In this document: in pieces, positions 8,315 to 15,399 of the stretch | Layout of the letters: each line of letters opens with the position of its first letter | How positions within the stretch are numbered: position 1 is the stretch's first letter | Assembly (NCBI GenBank): GCA_036339375.1 | Contig: JAYZBC010000047.1 | Coordinates: forward strand, 1-16,754 | Length of the DNA stretch: 16,754 bases | Source of the DNA: JAYZBC01 sp036339375 | Lineage (GTDB): Bacteria > Pseudomonadota > Alphaproteobacteria > MPNO01 > UBA2964 | Reading direction: 5' to 3' | Program-made: the position numbers and the translations under genes | The notes under the pieces: model-generated | Told to the model about the DNA's origin: nothing | Databases searched by the model: none | What the model saw: only the letters and a program-made list of their open reading frames with translations

Positions 8315-9412
8315 TTATGAGGTGCTACCTGTGGAAGATACATCAGCAATACAAGCGCATAAACCGCCTCCTGGTGGTGCTTGGTGTTCAGTACCACCAC
8401 TAACAAATATTTTTCCAGTCCCTAGTATACCTCCAATTACTCCACTGGCCACAGCACGCATATGTTTATCAGGATCTAATTCGCTCTGGTAAATGGTTGT
8501 TCTCTCATCTCTCACACGACCATCTGAAGAAACACCAACTTTCAAAAATACCGAAAGAAGGTTTTTAGCAGTCGCTAATTCACCATCTGTATTAAAAAGA
8601 CAACCTGTTTCCTTAAACAATTCTCTTAAACTACGAGCATCAAGAATATCGTCCATTGTTTTTGAAAAAATTTTAAAACGATTACGTACCCCAGGTCTAT
8701 TGCCTAGGATTAGTATTTCTCCAAAATTGACCTCGGTCCCTGAAAAACACATTGCGCGACTACTGTAGTAATTAAAGTCTAATCCTATGTTGATTTTTTT
8801 AATAAAATTTTCTTTAATTTCTCCTAAGGCTAATGCCACTCCCAGACCGGCGGCGCCTCTCGAAAGGCCACTAGACCCAGCACGAGCCAACACTTTCGCA
8901 TTTGTTGTTTTTGATGCTTCAAGATGAGTTAGGATAGGACTTTTAACCAAGACTAAGGAAACCTCAGGTGGGGATAAACCTGCTCTATCCATGGCTTCCT
9001 TTACAGCTTTTGCAATTACATAAACATGTCGATGAGTTGCTAATTCCTCAACTGGAATTTTTTCTGTTCGAGATGTACCCATGACTAGACGTGAGGGGCC
9101 TTTTTTAACTTCTTGTTTTTGATTAAATGAAGCAAGGACGTAAACAAAGGGAGAAATTACACCCTCACAACCCGTAGAAAAAATTAATGTTGATTTATTT
9201 AAAAGTTCTTCTCCACCATGGAGTATTATTGTTTTTTTGGCGGTTCTTAATGCAAGTTCACGAGAAAAGTCATTTATGGTGGCCGTTCCCTCCGATTTTC
9301 CTACAAGAGCCAATTGGTTAATCTTATCAATTGGTAAAGTCTTTAAAATTTTTTCTAAGCCAGAGACATCGTCGGGTTTCTCCGTAGCATACCCATCAAC
9401 TATCATTTCCAT
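8315..9412 (-). CDS. Ring-opening amidohydrolase, cyanuric acid hydrolase / barbiturase family
   Basis: A 365-residue enzyme of the rare AtzD/TrzD/barbiturase fold, in which three similar domains form one active site. Each domain supplies a Ser-Lys pair, and all are present: Lys39 (VGKSEG) with Ser79 (IFSTGCEG), Lys157 (VLVKSPILT) with Ser224 (CFSGTE), Lys291 (VFLKVGV) with Ser338 (VSGGTEHQAPPGGG). The three substrate-binding arginines are also recognisable: Arg51 (NDFSR), Arg185 (LSRGAAG), Arg319 (HMRAV). Length is normal. Known members open cyanuric acid or barbiturate by amide hydrolysis in the cytoplasm; which one, or another cyclic imide, cannot be told here. Domain A has STG where SGG is usual. 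GAGGA precedes the ATG. It sits 26 bp after the ABC ATPase gene. Confidence 0.92.
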   Translation of the reverse strand: MEMIVDGYATEKPDDVSGLEKILKTLPIDKINQLALVGKSEGTATINDFSRELALRTAKKTIILHGGEELLNKSTLIFSTGCEGVISPFVYVLASFNQKQEVKKGPSRLVMGTSRTEKIPVEELATHRHVYVIAKAVKEAMDRAGLSPPEVSLVLVKSPILTHLEASKTTNAKVLARAGSSGLSRGAAGLGVALALGEIKENFIKKINIGLDFNYYSSRAMCFSGTEVNFGEILILGNRPGVRNRFKIFSKTMDDILDARSLRELFKETGCLFNTDGELATAKNLLSVFLKVGVSSDGRVRDERTTIYQSELDPDKHMRAVASGVIGGILGTGKIFVSGGTEHQAPPGGGLCACIADVSSTGSTS

Positions 9413-9438
9413 TTTGGCAATCCTCTACCATTTTTTGG

Positions 9439-10278
9439 TTAAATTTTTACCCGAGAAGTTTTTGTGCGATTAAATTCACGAACAAAGGCTTTAACATATT
9501 CATCCGCCGGATTTAATAAAATTTCTTCTGGTGCCCCAACTTGAGATACTTCTCCATCTTTCAAAATGGCTATTTTATCACCAATTCGTATGGCTTCGTT
9601 TAGGTCGTGGGTTATAAAAACGATCGTTTTATTAAGTTTTTTTTGAAGAGAAATTAGTTGTTCTTGCATGTCAGAACGTATTAAGGGATCAAGAGCAGAA
9701 AACGCTTCATCCATTAACAAAATTTCTGGATCCGTACATAAAGCCCGGGCTAAACCGACGCGTTGCTGCTCTCCACCAGAGAGTTGAGATGGGTATTGAT
9801 TTTCATACCCCCCTAACCCTACAGATAACAACCATTCTTTCGCAGTTTTTTCTCGTTTTGTCCGGGGAACTTTTTGTATTGTTAATCCATAAGCAACATT
9901 TTCGATCACAGTTCGATGAGGCATAAGGCCAAATCTTTGGAAAACCATAGACATTTTCTCACGTCTAAAATTTGCAAGTTCTCTTTGATTAAGGGATAGA
10001 ACATCGGTGTCATCGACCTTAATCTCTCCCTCTGTCGGTTCGATAAGGCGGTTGATATGTCGAACCAAAGTAGACTTACCTGACCCAGACAAACCCATAA
10101 TAACGAAAACACTACCCATTTGAATTTCAAGATTAATATTTTTAAGTGCCAAAGTTTGTCCATATTCTGAAAGAATTTGTTCTTTTGGCTTGCCTGAACG
10201 AACATTTTTCATCGCTAGGTCAGGATTTTTTCCGAACACTTTATATAAATTTTTTATTTTTATCTTAATGTCAGGCAC
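9439..10278 (-). CDS. proV: Betaine/proline-type ABC transporter ATP-binding protein (ProV/OpuAA-like)
   Basis: ATPase that energises the importer formed with the neighbouring permease and binding protein. Using the GTG start at 10278 it has 279 residues. Visible motifs: Walker A GLSGSGKST (about 62-70), Q-loop MVFQRFGLMPHRT (about 111-123), signature LSGGEQQRVGLARAL (about 166-180), Walker B ILLMDEA with SALDP, and the switch ITHD. The N-terminal insert SGKPKEQILSEYGQTLAL is characteristic of the ProV/OpuA branch. The tandem CBS domains of E. coli ProV, which sense ionic strength, are absent. In-frame GTGs at 10278, 10284 and 10293 and a TTG at 10338 are alternatives; 10278 gives the usual N-terminus and an 8-nt overlap with the permease gene. 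Confidence 0.92.
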   Translation of the reverse strand: MPDIKIKIKNLYKVFGKNPDLAMKNVRSGKPKEQILSEYGQTLALKNINLEIQMGSVFVIMGLSGSGKSTLVRHINRLIEPTEGEIKVDDTDVLSLNQRELANFRREKMSMVFQRFGLMPHRTVIENVAYGLTIQKVPRTKREKTAKEWLLSVGLGGYENQYPSQLSGGEQQRVGLARALCTDPEILLMDEAFSALDPLIRSDMQEQLISLQKKLNKTIVFITHDLNEAIRIGDKIAILKDGEVSQVGAPEEILLNPADEYVKAFVREFNRTKTSRVKI

Positions 10279-11161
10279 TATCACTACGCTCACGGTATTT
10301 TTGGAGTCTTGCCCCAAATTTTTGGGAAATCCTGTCAAATATTATCGCCAAAGCCACAATGGCCAATCCGTTCATTAACCCCAATGCCAAATACTGATTA
10401 GAAATGGCTCTTAAAACCGGTACACCAAGGCCTTTTACTCCAATCATCGAGGCAATTACTACCATAGCGAGGGCCATCATTATGGTTTGGTTTACCCCCG
10501 CAAAAATATTTGGCAAAGCGAGTGGAACTTGGACCCCAAACAATTTTTGGTAGTAACTAGCTCCAAATGCTTCGGCGGCTTCCAGCACTTCCTTTTCAAC
10601 TAATCTAATTCCAAGATTTGTTAATCTAACGATTGGCGGAATGGCATATATGCAAACTGCCAATAACCCTGGTACTTTGCCAATACCAAGTAACATCACC
10701 ACTGGAATTAAATAGACAAAGCTGGGAATGGTCTGCATTACATCCAGTATCGGTGTGACAATAGCTTGGACCCGATCCGACCAAGCCATTGATATTCCAA
10801 GCGGGATTCCAACGGCAATACAAAGAAGCGTCGCAACAGAGATTATAGCCAGTGTTGCCATTGTATTTTCCCACATTCCAAAAAAACCAATAACAAAAAA
10901 GGACCCAACAGTCCCTCCGACAACTAACCAGCTTCGGGCTCCAAACCAAGCAAGGACTCCAATTACAAGAATGATGATTGGCCAGGGAGTATTGATTAAC
11001 AATTTTTCAAACCAAACTAAAAACATGAGTAAAGGTTCAAAAAATGCTTCTAAAGCGTCTCCATAAGCGCGAGAAAAATCAAGAAAACCTAAATCAATGG
11101 TTTTTTTAAACTCGCGTAATTCCTCGCGCCCCATTGTTGGGAATGTGTGGAAAAAATCCAT
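10271..11161 (-). CDS. proW: Betaine/proline-type ABC transporter permease (ProW-like)
   Basis: Inner-membrane permease of 296 residues. A polar N-terminal region and a first helix are followed by a TM domain with the binding-protein-dependent transport pattern: PILDVMQTIPSFVYLIPVVM (about 137-156), PPIVRLTNLGIR, and the EAA coupling loop VLEAAEAFGASYYQKLFGVQVPLALP (192-217) that docks on the ATPase. The resemblance to ProW is strong, although E. coli ProW is longer at its N-terminus. Start ATG at 11161; no clear Shine-Dalgarno is visible. It overlaps the ATPase gene by 8 nt and follows the binding-protein gene by 76 bp that contain a strong stem-loop. Confidence 0.92.
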   Translation of the reverse strand: MDFFHTFPTMGREELREFKKTIDLGFLDFSRAYGDALEAFFEPLLMFLVWFEKLLINTPWPIIILVIGVLAWFGARSWLVVGGTVGSFFVIGFFGMWENTMATLAIISVATLLCIAVGIPLGISMAWSDRVQAIVTPILDVMQTIPSFVYLIPVVMLLGIGKVPGLLAVCIYAIPPIVRLTNLGIRLVEKEVLEAAEAFGASYYQKLFGVQVPLALPNIFAGVNQTIMMALAMVVIASMIGVKGLGVPVLRAISNQYLALGLMNGLAIVALAIIFDRISQKFGARLQKYRERSDSA

Positions 11162-11189
11162 TTGGGTTTTAGAATATTTACATTACGCC

Positions 11190-11219
11190 CAACCGTCCAA
11201 CAATGTTGTTGGAAGGTTG
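11190..11219 (-). other. Stem-loop between proX-like and proW-like genes
   Basis: A 30-base inverted repeat: CAACC, one mismatch, TCCAACA, loop ATGT, TGTTGGA, one mismatch, GGTTG, giving 12 paired bases around a G/A internal mismatch. It lies 18 bp past the proX-like stop on the minus-strand transcript and has no T run after it. This arrangement usually protects the 3' end of the binding-protein message or partly attenuates read-through, giving more binding protein than permease. Confidence 0.7.
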
Positions 11220-11237
11220 AACATAGATTCTAGAGAA

Positions 11238-12242
11238 CTAAAGTGAAACCTTTATTTTTTTTGCTATATTAGCGGGAACCCATTTCATCCAAATTTTCTC
11301 ATGTTTTTTCAAAAACTCGATAGCAGCATCACCTCCGTCTGCCTGATTATTTTTCATATAAACGAGCATGCTGTTCATAACAGGGCCTGGAAAAATCCGT
11401 GTTTTCAAATAAGCAACCGCAGCACCGCTTTTCTTTTTGAATTTATTTGTGATGACTGTATGAACTTCCGATTTAGTCCACGAGCTTGGTTTCGGATCCG
11501 CACAATCTTTTTCTGGTTTGACAATGCATTTGTCCCAATTATTTTTCCCAGCAAAACCGACCCCAAAAGGTAATTTCACCATATTATATTTTCCGATCAT
11601 AGCCGTTGGTGACCAGTAATATCCAAACCAATTTTGACCCCGTTCAACAGCTTTTGCCATTGATCCATCTAAACCTGCCGCAGAACCGGGGTCGACAAGG
11701 ACCCAACCTTTCTTTTTCATACCAAAAGCACGAAAAAGGTTTGCATTAGTCAGTTGGCATCCCCAACCTGCCGGACAGGTCACAAAGGCTCCTTTAGCCT
11801 TATCTTCAGCATAGGGAAAAAGTTCAGGGTGTTTAAGTACATCTAAAACAGTTTTTAACTTGGGGTTTTGTTTTGCTGTATGGGGAGGTATCCACCAACC
11901 CTCTCCCAATCCCGTAATCGGACCAGCGTTAGCAGAATGAAGGCGGCCTTCTTCAAACGCTTTTTTCAAGGGAATACGGACGGCATTAATCCATAATTCC
12001 CCGGCAATATCAGGCTTTCCTTTTTCATTCATGGAAGTAAAAGTTGGCATGGTATCACCAGGAACAAGCTCTGCTTTACATCCGTAACCCTTATTAAGGA
12101 TTAACTTGTCCACATTTGCCATAAATTGTGCAGACGCCCAATTCATTTCAGCAATGGTTACAGGACCACAAGCAGCATGAACTGATTTTATCAACCCAAA
12201 TACAAGGCCGAAGGTCAACAAGCTTAATAAACATTTTTTCAC
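11238..12242 (-). CDS. proX: Betaine/proline-type ABC transporter substrate-binding protein (ProX-like)
   Basis: Periplasmic binding protein of 334 residues and first gene of the minus-strand run. A signal peptide (KK, hydrophobic core, cleavage likely after VHA near residue 23) precedes the mature domain. ProX/OpuAC-like stretches: VTIAEMNWASAQFMANVD at the mature start, GLGEGWWIPPHTAKQNP in the middle, and CPAGWGCQLTNANLFRAFG, a Cys-containing segment also found in ProX. It contains many tryptophans, as expected of proteins that hold quaternary amines in aromatic cages, but the ligand here may differ because a cyclic-amide hydrolase is encoded downstream. The start is GTG at 12242 with an AAGGAG site at an ideal distance; the ATG alternative is worse. 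Confidence 0.93.
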   Translation of the reverse strand: MKKCLLSLLTFGLVFGLIKSVHAACGPVTIAEMNWASAQFMANVDKLILNKGYGCKAELVPGDTMPTFTSMNEKGKPDIAGELWINAVRIPLKKAFEEGRLHSANAGPITGLGEGWWIPPHTAKQNPKLKTVLDVLKHPELFPYAEDKAKGAFVTCPAGWGCQLTNANLFRAFGMKKKGWVLVDPGSAAGLDGSMAKAVERGQNWFGYYWSPTAMIGKYNMVKLPFGVGFAGKNNWDKCIVKPEKDCADPKPSSWTKSEVHTVITNKFKKKSGAAVAYLKTRIFPGPVMNSMLVYMKNNQADGGDAAIEFLKKHEKIWMKWVPANIAKKIKVSL

Positions 12243-12388
12243 TAAATTTCTCCTTTTAAGAGCTTCAGGGTATAGAGTGTAGATAATGCAAGCATCTGAT
12301 ACGTTTTAGTTTAATCAGTGTTTGTTTAACATCCAAGCCTTGGAAAAATTCATTTGCAGAAAGAAAATTAATTAAATTGATACAAAAA
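12243..12388 (+). promoter_or_regulatory. Divergent control region between proX-like and lipocalin genes
   Basis: The 146-bp region must carry the promoter(s) of the five-gene minus-strand run and of the lipocalin gene. It includes a perfect 13-bp palindrome TCCAAGCCTTGGA (12332-12344), too tight to be a hairpin but suitable as an operator, and a spaced repeat CTGAT-N13-ATCAG (12296-12318). Reading on the minus strand, TTGGAT and TAAACT are 17 bp apart, a weak promoter candidate overlapping the palindrome. None of these is proven. Confidence 0.35.
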
Positions 12389-12934
12389 ATGCTTATGAAA
12401 TTATTTCTTTGTTTATTTTTCTTTACCTTTGTTTCCGCTTGCACAGGAATTCCCAATGGGGTTATTCCGGTCAAAAATTTTGATATCAACCGTTACCAAG
12501 GTCTTTGGTATGAAATTTTTCGATTGGATCATAGTTTTGAAAAGGGTTTGACAAATGTCACTGCCAACTACAAAAAAAAAGGTAATGGTGAGGTTGCAGT
12601 AACAAACAGGGGTTTTAACCGAAAAACCTGTCAGTGGGATGAAGTAACCGGAATTGCAAAATTTCAGGGTACACAAGAAGTAGCGAGTTTGTCGGTAAGT
12701 TTTTTTTGGCCCTTTTGGGGAGGTTACCATGTTTTCGCTCTTGATAAAAAAGATTACAATTATGCATTAATTTCTGGCCCCAGTTATGACTATTTATGGA
12801 TATTAGCTAGACAGCCAAAACTTAATAACAAAATTAAAAAATGGTTTTTAAGAGAAGCTCTTTTAAGTGGATTTGATATTAAAAACCTAATTGAAGTTGA
12901 TCACACAAAGCCAGATTGTAAAAAGAAAAAATAA
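12389..12934 (+). CDS. blc: Outer-membrane lipocalin lipoprotein, Blc-like
   Basis: About 181 residues. A hydrophobic signal ends in the lipobox FVSAC, so the mature protein should be acylated at Cys18 and anchored in a membrane, probably the outer one. The lipocalin signature follows: NRYQGLWYEIFRLDHSFEKG (the G-x-W pocket floor). The late motif YNYALISGPSYDYLWILAR matches the Blc branch. Blc binds fatty acids or lysophospholipids and is linked to membrane stress. The ATGs at 12389 and 12395 are the best starts, although neither has a clear ribosome binding site; the frame also has a TTG at 12377. The next gene begins 10 bp after the stop. Confidence 0.9.
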   Translation: MLMKLFLCLFFFTFVSACTGIPNGVIPVKNFDINRYQGLWYEIFRLDHSFEKGLTNVTANYKKKGNGEVAVTNRGFNRKTCQWDEVTGIAKFQGTQEVASLSVSFFWPFWGGYHVFALDKKDYNYALISGPSYDYLWILARQPKLNNKIKKWFLREALLSGFDIKNLIEVDHTKPDCKKKK

Positions 12935-12944
12935 CTGAAATTTT

Positions 12945-13418
12945 ATGGCAAACCAACACTGGTCAATTATTGCCCTTGAAAGGGCAGAAGAAAAGGAGGG
13001 GAGGAGACCAGAACCCTTTACTTCCGCAGGAATTGTTATGTTCCTCACCATTCTTGTTTTAGTGATAGCACTGAATGCAATTTATGCCCTTTCCATAGGA
13101 ATTTTGGGAGGAATTTTTTCCTACATTTATTTTAGTAATCGTGAAAAATATTGGATAGAAAATTTTTATCTAATTCAGGATTCAGTTTGCGAAGAACTTA
13201 CAAATAAACAAATTTCTAAAGAAAAACCGGCGGTAGAAATTCCTTGGCCGTCAAAAGCTCGTGGGGTTACCGCTAAAGCCAAAGCAGTTGAGCTTGGGGT
13301 TAATGAAATTGATATAGCGGCATATATTATCGAAGGCGGCAAATTAAATAAAAATGCCCAAATTGGAATCAAAGAAATTAGAGCTATCCGTAAAAAGAAA
13401 CAGAATTTATCCTGTTAA
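12945..13418 (+). CDS. Small membrane protein of unknown function with a basic C-terminal domain
   Basis: A 157-residue protein that I do not recognise. Residues 1-26 are polar and charged; about 28-63 form a hydrophobic stretch long enough for two short transmembrane helices; the rest is soluble and rich in Lys, Ile and Glu. Residues about 107-150 (TAKAKAVELGVNEIDIAAYI, then GGKLNKNAQIGIKEIRAIRK) look vaguely like the peripheral-subunit-binding (E3-binding) domain of dehydrogenase complexes, with an ELGV core and a G-G-K-L turn, but the match is too loose to assign. It starts 10 bp after the lipocalin stop, so it is probably in the same transcript, and may work at the cell envelope. Confidence 0.75.
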   Translation: MANQHWSIIALERAEEKEGRRPEPFTSAGIVMFLTILVLVIALNAIYALSIGILGGIFSYIYFSNREKYWIENFYLIQDSVCEELTNKQISKEKPAVEIPWPSKARGVTAKAKAVELGVNEIDIAAYIIEGGKLNKNAQIGIKEIRAIRKKKQNLSC

Positions 13419-13554
13419 CGTGTTTTAGCTTAAATACTAATTCTATATTTAAAGTATAGATTTCCGTGAAACCTAGAGGTGAAGACTATTAGTTTTACTA
13501 TTTAATTGTTCTTTATAGTGATGTTTTTTTAAGTGCAGTGTTGGCGAAATAATC
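13419..13554. other. Intergenic region with no recognised element
   Basis: Between the convergent ends of the membrane-protein gene and the LigI-like gene. AT-rich, with only weak dyads such as ATACT/AGTAT; no convincing terminator, promoter or RNA gene is visible. Confidence 0.5.
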
Positions 13555-14430
13555 TCATTCAAATCCAAATAATTTAGATGGGTTTTCAACAAAGATTTTT
13601 TGTTGATTTGTTGGATCTGGTATCCATTCTAAAATCAAATCTAATAAAGCTCCATCATTTGGCATCGGACCATCAAAAATGGGATGTGGCCAATTGGTTC
13701 CCCAGACAATTCGTTCAGGACAAATTGAAATTAGTGCTAACGCCATTGGCTGCATATCCTCATAGTTGGGAGGACCGGATGTGGATAACCGATAAAAACT
13801 ACTTAATTTAACCCAACATTTAGGGTCGTCCGACATTAAACGAAGAAGGGTTTGAAAACCCGGATTATTTTTGCCTTGGGATCCTCTCACTCTCCCTAAA
13901 TGGTCGATTAAATATGGAGTTGACAATTTCTGCAGTACTGGAGCAAGCTCTACGAGCTCGTTTACATTTCCTAAATGTATTTCCGTAATCCATCCAAATT
14001 CTGCAATCCGGTTTGATAGTTTTTCCAATTCTGCTGTTTGAGTGCCCCCAGGTACATAAGTTGAAACACGGGCTCCCCGCATTCCTTTTTCTGTAAGAAA
14101 TAACAATTCGTTAGGTTTAATGTCTGGTTGAATCACAGCAATACCCCTGAAGTTATGCCCAAGCTGGGAAAGCGCATATATTGTAGATGCGTTATCTGAC
14201 CCAAGCATGCTTGCATGTACTATCACCCCACGTTCTATGCCTAGTGTTTCTAAAACTCTTCTATAAGCGGGTAGCAAAGCTTCCGGCGGTGTGTATTGCC
14301 TATTTTTTGCGTACGGAAATTTTAATATCGGACCAAAAATATGAGCGTGTGTATCACAAGATTTGGATGGCAATTTAAACTTTGGTATTTTTGGTTTAGG
14401 GTCTGGCCCCTGACATGTAGGAAGATTCAT
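13555..14430 (-). CDS. Amidohydrolase, 2-pyrone-4,6-dicarboxylate hydrolase (LigI)-like
   Basis: A 291-residue TIM-barrel hydrolase of the COG3618 type, whose best known member LigI opens the lactone 2-pyrone-4,6-dicarboxylate. Visible marks: SCDTHAHIFGPILKFPYA (HxH with the FGP loop), RQYTPPEALLPAYRRVLETLGIERGVIVH, the IDHLGR histidine, and VWGTNWPHP near the C-terminus. In LigI the corresponding WGTDWPHP Asp (Asp248) is catalytic; here it is Asn246, encoded by AAT. LigI-type enzymes work without a bound metal. The start is taken at ATG 14430; a TTG at 14457 is a weaker alternative, and neither has a good ribosome binding site. It diverges from the gene at 14616. Substrate could be a lactone or cyclic ester or amide; unknown. 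Confidence 0.87.
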   Translation of the reverse strand: MNLPTCQGPDPKPKIPKFKLPSKSCDTHAHIFGPILKFPYAKNRQYTPPEALLPAYRRVLETLGIERGVIVHASMLGSDNASTIYALSQLGHNFRGIAVIQPDIKPNELLFLTEKGMRGARVSTYVPGGTQTAELEKLSNRIAEFGWITEIHLGNVNELVELAPVLQKLSTPYLIDHLGRVRGSQGKNNPGFQTLLRLMSDDPKCWVKLSSFYRLSTSGPPNYEDMQPMALALISICPERIVWGTNWPHPIFDGPMPNDGALLDLILEWIPDPTNQQKIFVENPSKLFGFE

Positions 14431-14615
14431 TGAAAATAAACTAATTCTAACGGTCAAAATTTGTGTTTAGTTTTACTATAACTCAGTAGAAAAAGATATT
14501 TTGGAATTGAATATTAAGTATTTTTCAGTCAATGCCAAAACAAAACTGATACAAAACAAATATTTACAAAGAAAAAATTTACCATTTTAAAACTCCCAAC
14601 TTATAGAGCAAAGAA
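14431..14615. other. Divergent intergenic region
   Basis: This 185-bp A/T-rich region separates the LigI-like gene and the maleate-isomerase-family gene and must hold promoters for both. It shows TATTAAGTATTT and ACTGATACAAAACAAATA-like tracts, but no promoter pair with acceptable spacing or operator that I trust. Confidence 0.4.
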
Positions 14616-15347
14616 ATGACAACTAACGTAAATTCTAAATTAAATGAAGTCAGGGCACGTTTTGGTTTAATTATACCATCTTCGAATCGTATGGCTGAAC
14701 TTCATGCCTGGCGCTATACCCCGCCCAATGTCATACCTCATGTAGCTCGGCTCCGAATGACTGGTCCTTATTTCATGGAGCTAAAACATTTGCTACCCGA
14801 GGTAGAAAGGGCCGCTACTACTTTGGCGGATGCAAAATGTGATCCAATTGTATTCCATTGCACTGCCAATTCTATGGCTGACGGTTTGGCTGGAGAGAAA
14901 AAAATTTCTGCTGCAATTAAAAATTCAACCGGGAGCAAAGCAATTACGACAGCTTCAGCGACCCTTGATGCGTTTAAATATTTAAAAGTTTCACGTATTG
15001 TATTGATTTCTCCCTACACGCGTCCATCGCACGAACATGAATTAGATTTTCTCAACGAAGCGGGATTCGACATTGTTGGTGAACGCAACTTGAGCTTAAG
15101 CGGATCAGATTCATATTGTACTTATCCTGTAACAAAATGGATAAGCGAGGTCACAAAAATGAAGAACGATGAGGCGGAGGCTTACTTTATAAGTTGTGCA
15201 AACATTCGTGCAATTGAAGGGATAGAAAAATTAGAGAGTATTTTGGAAAGACCTGTCGTAACAAGCAATCAACTCGTTATATGGAAAGCCCTACGAACTG
15301 CAGGAATAAATGATTCATTGCCGGGTCTTGGAAGACTAAAAAATTAA
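14616..15347 (+). CDS. Maleate isomerase / hydantoin racemase family protein (second paralogue)
   Basis: A 243-residue member of the same superfamily as the gene at 7511 but clearly diverged. It has the N-terminal loop GLIIPSSNRMAELH and both cysteines: Cys82 in VFHCTANSM and Cys194 in FISCANI, almost exactly where maleate isomerases carry theirs (near 76 and 194). The C-terminal TSNQLVIWKALRTAG aligns with its paralogue. The Glu of the usual EPE segment is shifted, with AELHAW instead. It is followed after 134 bp by the start of an ATP-dependent hydantoinase, so it could be a hydantoin or N-carbamoyl-amino-acid racemase, or an isomerase or decarboxylase of the product. Start ATG with a weak AGAG site; no other start fits as well. 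Confidence 0.86.
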   Translation: MTTNVNSKLNEVRARFGLIIPSSNRMAELHAWRYTPPNVIPHVARLRMTGPYFMELKHLLPEVERAATTLADAKCDPIVFHCTANSMADGLAGEKKISAAIKNSTGSKAITTASATLDAFKYLKVSRIVLISPYTRPSHEHELDFLNEAGFDIVGERNLSLSGSDSYCTYPVTKWISEVTKMKNDEAEAYFISCANIRAIEGIEKLESILERPVVTSNQLVIWKALRTAGINDSLPGLGRLKN

Positions 15348-15399
15348 ACCTTTCGAATTAGCGCTTTTCAATTTAAATTAATCGATTAGTTTTATTTAA

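Noticed and set aside
10293..10338. Longer start (TTG at 10338) for the ABC ATPase
   Set aside because: It would add 20 residues not found in the family and overlap the permease gene by 68 nt; GTG at 10278 gives a normal N-terminus.
10626..10949. Alternative open frame inside the ProW-like permease gene
   Set aside because: The permease frame carries the EAA loop; the alternative shows no family pattern.
14431..14457. TTG start at 14457 for the LigI-like gene
   Set aside because: An in-frame ATG at 14430 leaves the conserved domain intact, and no ribosome binding site supports the longer form.
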